Shown here piece by piece: positions 38,601 through 47,600 of a DNA stretch of 64,000 bases (the first letter of the stretch is position 1; each line of letters begins with the position of its first letter). A program made the position numbers and the translations under genes. Source of the DNA: Acanthochromis polyacanthus (taxonomy: Eukaryota; Chordata; Actinopteri; Pomacentridae); NCBI RefSeq assembly GCF_021347895.1, contig NC_067134.1, positions 25,754,347-25,818,346 of the forward strand. The letters run 5' to 3'. The notes below the pieces were generated by a model. That model searched no databases and was not told the origin of the DNA. It saw only the letters and a program-made list of their open reading frames with translations.

Positions 38601-41600
38601 AAAACCGAGACACAAAGTGACAAAACCGAGACACGAAATGACAAAACCGAGAAACAAAATGACAAAATCGAGACACGAAGTGACAAAACCGAGAAACAAA
38701 ATGACAAAACCGAGACACAAAATGACAAAACCGAGACACAAAGTGACAAAACCGAGAAACAAAATGACAAAATCGAGACACAAAGTGACAAAACCGAGAA
38801 ACAAAATGACAAAACCGAGACACAAAATGACAAAACCGAGACACAAAGTGACAAAACCGAGACACAAAGTGACAAAACCGAGACACAAAATGACAAAACC
38901 GAGACACAAAGTGACAAAACCGAGACACAAAGTGACAAAACCGAGACACAAAGTGACAAAACCGAGACACAAAGTGACAAAACCGAGACACAAAGTGACA
39001 AAACCGAGACACAAAGTGACAAAACCGAGACACAAAATGACAAAATCGCGACACAAAGTGACAAAATCGAGACACAAAATGACAAAACCGAGACACAAAG
39101 TGACAAAACCGAGACACAAAGTGACAAAACCGAGAAACAAAATGACAAAACCGAGACACAAAATGACAAAACCGAGACACAAAGTGACAAAACCGAGAAA
39201 CAAAATGACAAAATCGAGACACAAAGTGACAAAACCGAGAAACAAAATGACAAAACCGAGACACAAAATGACAAAACCGAGACACAAAGTGACAAAACCG
39301 AGACACAAAGTGACAAAACCGAGACACAAAGTGACAAAACCGAGACACAAAGTGACAAAACCGAGACACGAAATGACAAAACCGAGAAACAAAATGACAA
39401 AATCGAGACACGAAGTGACAAAACCGAGAAACAAAATGACAAAACCGAGACACAAAATGACAAAACCGAGACACAAAGTGACAAAACCGAGAAACAAAAT
39501 GACAAAATCGAGACACAAAGTGACAAAACCGAGAAACAAAATGACAAAACCGAGACACAAAATGACAAAACCGAGACACAAAGTGACAAAACCGAGACAC
39601 AAAGTGACAAAACCGAGACACAAAATGACAAAACCGAGACACAAAATGACAAAACCGAGACACAAAGTGACAAAACCGAGACACAAAGTGACAAAACCGA
39701 GACACAAAGTGACAAAACCGAGACACAAAGTGACAAAAACGAGACACAAAATGACAAAACCGAGACACAAAATGACAAAACCGAGAAACAAAATGACAAA
39801 ACCGAGACACGAAATGACAAAACCGAGACACGAAATGACAAAACCGAGAAACAAAGTGACAAAACCGAGACACAAAGTGACAAAACCGAGACACAAAGTG
39901 ACAAAACCGAGACACAAAATGACAAAATCGCGACACAAAGTGACAAAATCGAGACACAAAATGACAAAACCGAGACACAAAGTGACAAAACCGAGACACA
40001 AAATGACAAAACCGAGACACAAAATGACAAAACCGAGACACAAAATGACAAAACCGAGACACGAAGTGACAAAACCGAGAAACAAAATGACAAAACCGAG
40101 ACACAAAATGACAAAACCGAGACACAAAGTGACAAAACCGAGACACGAAGTGACAAAACCGAGAAACAAAATGACAAAACCGAGACACAAAATGACAAAA
40201 CCGAGACACAAAGTGACAAAACCGAGACACAAAGTGACAAAACCGAGAAACAAAATGACAAAACCGAGACACAAAATGACAAAACCGAGACACAAAGTGA
40301 CAAAACCGAGAAACAAAATGACAAAACCGAGACACAAAGTGACAAAACCGAGACACAAAGTGACAAAACCGAGACACAAAGTGACAAAACCGAGACACAA
40401 AATGACAAAACCGAGACACAAAATGACAAAAACGAGACACAAAGTGACAAAAACGAGATACAAAGTGACAAAAACGAGACACAAAATGGCAAAAATGAGA
40501 TATGAAATGACATAAATGAGACTCAAAATGACAAAAACAAGGCACAGAGTGACAAAATCAGGCAGAAAATGACAAAACCACGGACTGCGTATTTGACACC
40601 CCGGCTCTCTTTCATTGTTTTTGCATGGCTCTAAACAAACTGTGAAAGCAAAGGTAATTGTTTGAATCAGTTCTCTGCATGTGTGTGGGCACAAGTTGGC
40701 CTTTCTAGTTCAACCTCACTAGTCCAACACCCACCACATAGCTTTCCATTCCCATTGAAACCTTTGATTTCTCTGCAAGCGAGCTCCTACTGACCTGGTT
40801 TTCGCTTGCACTTTAAGTTCACGTTAATGGCAAACTGAGCTTAAAATATCTCTCTCAAATAGCTTTAATCTGATGAACTAAACTCAATATTTTCACTTTA
40901 TGCACATTATGCAATGAAGGTTTGCAGTAAATTGCTTTATTATGCACTCTTCCCTTTACGCTGCCTACATCTATTATCTACTATTTCTGTCATTCCGCAC
41001 GAGTATTTTGGACAATCTAACGTGGGCGTTTAAGGACTGCAACATATTGACAAACAGTCCATCAGAGCGCATCTTGTGGCTTTTTGTTTAGTGTCCCACA
41101 GATGCAGGACTGGGCTGAATAAATCATGACGTATATATCAATGCAATAACAATAAAAATTTAACTGCTCAGGGATATTTCCACAGTGGACCCTTTATGGA
41201 CAAATACAGCACGGCTATCTGATGGAAGCGGGCCGCGCTCTAATGACTGACTTGCGGTGGTCGCCATGGAAACCGCGGGTCATGCACTGCAGCTCTGGAA
41301 GTCGTATAACCTTTGAAACTTTCAGAAATGCCCCAAGTGAAAAAGACTGCCAGTTAAATGTATGCGTCTATCGGACAGCGGGAAAGGTTGTGTGTTTTTT
41401 TTTTATCTGTCTCACCACTGCATTGTGCTCCACTCGGGCTCTGATCTGGTCCACCTTGCCTGAGACGACCCTGGGGAAGATGGAGGAGTCTGCCCCTTTA
41501 CAGAACAGGTACAGCTCACCTGCGCACACAAACGGGACAAAACCGTTAGAGGAAAAACACACGAAATACCCGCACGTGTGTACGCAATTCTACCTGTGTT

Positions 41601-44600
41601 TGCCCTGACGATGACGCTCATCCTCCGTCTGACCGAGTCAAATGTCAAAACCTCCAACAGCTCAAACCTGATTAAAAAAAAAAAAAATGAGGGGAAACAA
41701 AAATTAGAAAATACCCCGCTGTTATACCTTCATACAAAATGCAATACAATGAAGCTTAAGCATGTCAAATAGGACAAAGTATTATGGAATCAGCTGATTT
41801 TTTTTGTCGTGTTCATTGTTTTCTATAGGTAATATACCTGTAGTGGTACAAGAAATTGAAGAAAGGTGGTCTGCTATTTTTTTCCATGGCTGTAGATTGT
41901 AGAAAACTTTCAAAAACAACCATCTTTTATCATCACTGTTCTAAATTTACACTCATGGCCTGAAAGCTTCTTGTTTACACTGTTAACCCTTGTGTTGTCC
42001 TGCGGGTTTAAAGTTTAAATATGTGGAAAAAAAAATACGTATTTTCACAGTGAAACTTCTGATGTCCACATTGTCAACATTTTTGGGAGATTTTTGACCA
42101 TTTTTTGGTGAAAAAAAAAAGAAGTGTTAAACATTTTTCTTAAGAACATTCACATAAAAATCAACCAAAATCCAGCGAATTTCGTTAGATTTTGGTTGAT
42201 TTTTTTTTTGTGAATGTTCTTAAAGAAAATATTAAAGGTTTTACTTATATATATGTAATCACTTCAGATATTTTTAGGATTTTTTTGAAGATTTTTGCTC
42301 ATTTTTTGAAAATATTTATAATAATTTTCTTGCCAAATTTGGGGGATTTAAAAAAAACATTTAAGGGAAACTTTTAAGGAATTATTGGAGTTTTCTTTCT
42401 GAAAGTTTTGCTATTTTTCTGAAATTTGGGAAACTTTTTTGCTGAATTTTTGTATTTTTTTCAGACAAGGAAACAATATTCTTTGGTGTCCGTAAATGAG
42501 GACAACAGGAGGGTTAATAAGCCGTTCCCTTTGATGTGGTTGTGATGAGATGCACGTGCAACTCAGAATATAATCCACTCAGAAATGTGTGTTAAAGAAA
42601 AAGAAATATATCTTCATATACTAGAAAATGATCCCTAAAGGGTTAAAGATATTAATGACATTGTTTGTTGGACTCACTCACCTCTCAATCTCATCCTCCC
42701 TATTTAAGATTTCCATCTGACTGTCCTTGAGTCTCAGATAGGTGAAACCGAGCCTGCAGCACAAAGCAACAAATGGAGCAAACGTGTCAAAAAAAAGAGA
42801 GGGAAACTAAATTCCTCTGAATGCTCTTGTGATTACAGCCAGCGTTGTGTGCGTGTGCTCCACCTCTTCATGCCCTCCACCAGCGCCACCTCGTCCGGAG
42901 AAGACGAGATGTAGAAGGAAGTGGACTTTCCCTGGTGGATGCCGTGTTTGATCCCGTCCACCGTCTCCTCCTCCTTCACCTGCACCGTGTGGCACAAGCA
43001 CAGCGCCCGGAAAAACAGCTCCTCGTGCTCCTGTGGTGGACGAGCAGCACCGTGTTACCTCCACGTATGATCATAAACACGAACACGTACAGACATTTAA
43101 CGTGTGGCGACGCTCACTCTCGCTTTGGGGCCGGGCGATGTGTCGATCATGTCCATACCGGCGGCACCAGGCATCACCTACCGACAACACACGTCAAATG
43201 CAAAAATTCTGCCGGTCTTAACAAAGCAAAAATGACATCTCTGGTGATGAACATAAAGCCTTGATGTGAGGATATGGATTCTGGCGTTAAATTAATCAGC
43301 TGATCAGGAAATGTAAGAGAAGCCAAATATAAGCAACATACTGTACATGGGTCTATATTTATAATTGAGGGACTTTTGAAATAAAGTCTTTTGTTAATAA
43401 AAAATGACTTGGCTTCCCTAAAATGTCAACTATGATACCTGTCAATCACGTCACAAAAAAACCCACAATTTTGCACTGACCCGTCCAGAGTGACGTGAAA
43501 ATTATCCATAATTACGGAAAATTAGTCCAGAAAGACATGAACATCGCCCTAAATGACTCAAAAATTATCACAAAAACTCAAAAATGACTTGAAAATGATC
43601 CATAATTACAGAAAATTAGTCCAGAATGACATAAAATTTGACATAAATGACCCAAAAATGATCCCAAAGACACAGAAATGATCCAAAATGATGAGAAATG
43701 ATCCAAACTGACAAAACACTTGTTGAAATTGAACTTGTCGGGGTCAAGCACATTGGATATATCTTGTATTCGCTTTATTAAAAGTAGAAAAATAATGTTT
43801 TTATGTTTATTATGATCATGTCTTTACAAATTCCATCATTATTTATTATGGAAACAATCATTTATTAATAAAAAAATGACTGGATATCACCAAAATGTCA
43901 ACTAAAGAGTCATCCCAATTTAATAACAATCACTTTCTAATTACCTAAACAATAATAAAATGAGCTGATTCAAAAATAGTTTTGTCATTTTGTGTCTCGC
44001 TTGTCACTTTCTGTCTTGTTCTTGTCATTTTGTGTCTTGTTTTGTCACTTTGTGCCTCGTTTTTGTCATTTTCTGTCTCATTTTTGTCGTTTATATCTTG
44101 TTTTTGTCATTTTGTGTCTCGTTGTTGTCGTTTATATCTTGTTTTTGTCATTTTCTGTCTCATTTTTGTCGTTTATATCTTGTTTTTGTCATTTTGTGTC
44201 TCGTTGTTGTCGTTTATATCTTGTTTTTGTCATTTTGTGTCTCATTTTTGTCGCTTCGTGTCTCGTCTTTTTCACTTTGTGTCAAGCTTTTGTCATTTTC
44301 TGTCTCGTTTTGTCACTTTGTGTCTCGGTTTTGTCATTTTGTGTCTCGGTTTTTAATTTATAAATGATATGTATTGACCCAACACTTCTTTTCATTACTT
44401 TGAATGGCAGCTACAAAATTGTCCAGGTCAATATATAATAGAGGTACTTTGACGTCTATGGGATATATATTACAATACGTTTTAAATCTGGCAAAAATGG
44501 TAACACATAAGTGTGTTGACAAGCTGTTTATTTGTTTTGTCATCGGATCTTAGCCATATTCTTCTGTCATTTCAGCATGCTGGGCTCTCACCTGACCGTT

Positions 44601-47600
44601 ACAGATAGCATGCGGTACATAAACGTGGCCGTCCACACAACACTCTATGAACTCCATGTTGTTCTCTGTCAGAGTCCCCGTCTTGTCTGTAAACACATAC
44701 TCCACCTGGAAGGAGAGCAGATTTACGGCAACATAAATATGTTTGTTTTTACACGGCTGTAACCAGAGCAGATTGTATTTTTCTACCTGTCCCAGCTCCT
44801 CGTTCAGGTCTGACGTGTTGACCACAGCTCTCTCCCCCAGCTCCTCGTCAAACATCTCGTCGTCCCACATGATGAAGTAGGAGCCCAGGAACTTCTGCAT
44901 CTCCACGGTGACGTACATCGAGACGGGAATGATGTAGTTGAAAAGAACCATGAAGGCCAAGAAGTCCGTGAAAGCCCTGATCAGCTGCAGAGGAAGAGGA
45001 CGAGAAGGTAAGAAAAGGATGCAGAAATGTTTGCCCTTCGTAGATTTAAGGAACGAAACGAAGACTCACGACGTGTCTCTGCCTCTCCACTTCCGTCCTC
45101 TCGTTGTACCAGGGCTCGTCTCTGTTGGGGTCGGCCTGCCACGCGTACTTCAGCACCGTGTTGATGACGGCTTTGCTGATGAGGATGCACAGGTAGACCA
45201 CCAGGTAGGCATTCATCGACCTGCAGAGGGTTATGGACGAATCGAGACACCTCAGAATGTCGCCTTAGTTTTCGGGAAACGCTGATAGACATTTTTCAAA
45301 TTGCAGTTCGGAAAGCAACACACTGTTTTGAAAAAGAAGGCAGCAGATAAGACATTCACTCTCAGCCAAGTCGATTCTGGTAAAAGGAGGACAAATGCAA
45401 ATCCAGTGAGTTAATGAGGCGGACACAGTAACCCAGTGTAAATGTAATCCACCTACAGTCAGTCATTTCGACAAGCCATCTGGATGCAAGACTCCGTCAA
45501 TGCCAGATGGAGAGAAAACTGATCCACTCAGTGCAGCGAGAGCCTCAGACCCTCAGTCGGTGAATAAATGAAGACGTGAAAAGTGAGCAGATGGATCGAA
45601 GGACGAGCAAAAAATATCAATGATTATCTAAGCTGGTGTTAAGTGAGAAAAGAGGATGCTGCCAAGCTTGCATAAGGATGTCAAACGCCGCTAACGGGCT
45701 CTTTTTAGAAACAATTCACAGCATAAAACAAAAGGAGGGAAGCATCTTACTTTTCCACTGCAGATCTTTTCTGAGACTTGGACTGGTAGTTGAGCGCCAT
45801 CTTGGTTTCCATGCCAGTGTAGATGGCAACAGCTAAAGCGAGAAAAAGAGTAGTTGGTCCAGCAGTTTTCTCTGCCATGTAAACACACAGAGGTAGCTGG
45901 TGATGTCCAACATTTATCAGTCTATCTGGTGCAAAATTACCAAAGATATATTCGGTGTTCTTGAGCGTGGCTCCTCGGAGAAGCAGGTTCTCCGATCCCA
46001 AAGGTCTGCAAACAGGCGACACAGTTTCGGGGGTTAAATGGGCTTTCCTGTTAAAATAAAAAGGCACGTTTGGGATTTTGATTACCTGGCTACTGGCTCA
46101 TTGTCCATGTAGATGCTGATACGGCCCACGAATCTGCGTCAGATAGAGGAGGGAAGAAAAGAAGCGAGATGAGACACGTTTGGGATATTTATTTGGCAGG
46201 AACGCTTTGCTCAGGTCTGCGTGTTGTACTGACTTGTACAGGTCTGGCTGCGGTTGTTCGCATTCTATCGTGGCGTGGATCGAGTCCACCTCCTTCTCCT
46301 CGTTGTACGCTTTGGTGTCCTGAACTGCATAGTATGTCTGGGTCAGAGGAAGGGAGAGTACACAGAGGAGGAGGAGCGAATCAGAGAAAGAGAAAGGGGG
46401 GGAGGTGGAGAGGAAGCATTTGTGGTGGTGAGACGATGGTAAATGGGGTAGATGGGAAAACAGACAGATTGATGTAGAAAAAAAACACAAACCACAGCTA
46501 AATGACTCGTATACATTCACCTTTCTGACGCTTGAAACAGCTCAAGTTATCATTTATTGTGCATTATTTAAAACAATATAATGCACACTGCATGTTTTAT
46601 GAGCTATTTTTTCCATATGAAGAGAAATTATTCCATTTTTGCCAGCATTTTTAACATCAACAAGCTTTATTCTCCATTTCTAGTGGATTTATAAGGGCTT
46701 TCCATGAAACAATGTAAAATTAAACGTGCAGTGGCATTATTCTGCCGCAAAAGTAAAAATTCACACATAAAAAAATAGATAAATTAACTTCATCCAACGT
46801 ACTTTGTGGCTGCTCTCTCCATCCAGACTGGCTGTAGTAACGTAACACGTCCCGTCGTCCCGAGACGAGGACAGAAGGATGAGATCGCAGGGAAAACTCT
46901 CGTCTTCTTTCACTAAGACGACGTCTCCGACCTGAGACACAAACAGAAGACAAATTCTAATTTTATCGTATTTTAGTTTAGTCGAATGGAATGATATCTG
47001 AATCAATTATACTTCAGAAATGACAAAAAAACAAAACAAAATATTCCAACGATGAGATGCATAACGACAAAAGAAAGAAACAAAATGACACAAATAAAAA
47101 AGGGGCATAAAAAGTTACAAAGCGACAAAAAAATGGACACAAACGAGACAAAAATTGACAAAAGCGAGAAACAAAATGACTCAAAATGAGACGAATGACG
47201 CGAACCAATAAAAAAAGGACATAAAACGTTACAAAGTGACAAAAAAAATGGACACAAACGAGACAAAAAATGACAAAAGCCAGAAACAAAATGACTCAAA
47301 ATGAGACAAATGACACGAACCAATTAAAAAAAGGGACAAAAACGTTACAAAGCGACAAAAAAATGGACACAAACGAGACAAAAAATGACAAAAGCAAGAA
47401 AAAAACGACAAAAACGAGAACCAAAACAATGAATAAAGCAAAACACAAAATGACAAAAATGAGACAAAAAAACTCAAGCGAGACGTAAAGGAAGCACAAA
47501 ACGACAAAAATGTGAAACAAACAATAAAAGTCTGACAAAAAAACAAGACAAAATACTCCAAAAATTAGACACAAATGACAAAGGAACAATTAGTATTTTA

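Noticed and set aside
37846..40560. CRISPR array
   Set aside because: Repeats are contiguous with no unique spacers of constant length, and the context is a vertebrate intron.
37784..40694. Four overlapping open frames of about 890-950 codons on both strands
   Set aside because: They follow from a stop-free 21-bp unit repeated in register. The products are monotone (SRFCHFV-like, TKPRHK-like), lie in an atp11a intron and have no domains.
43982..44367. Three overlapping 123-125-codon plus frames, cysteine/phenylalanine rich
   Set aside because: Same minisatellite read on the T-rich strand; not a membrane protein.
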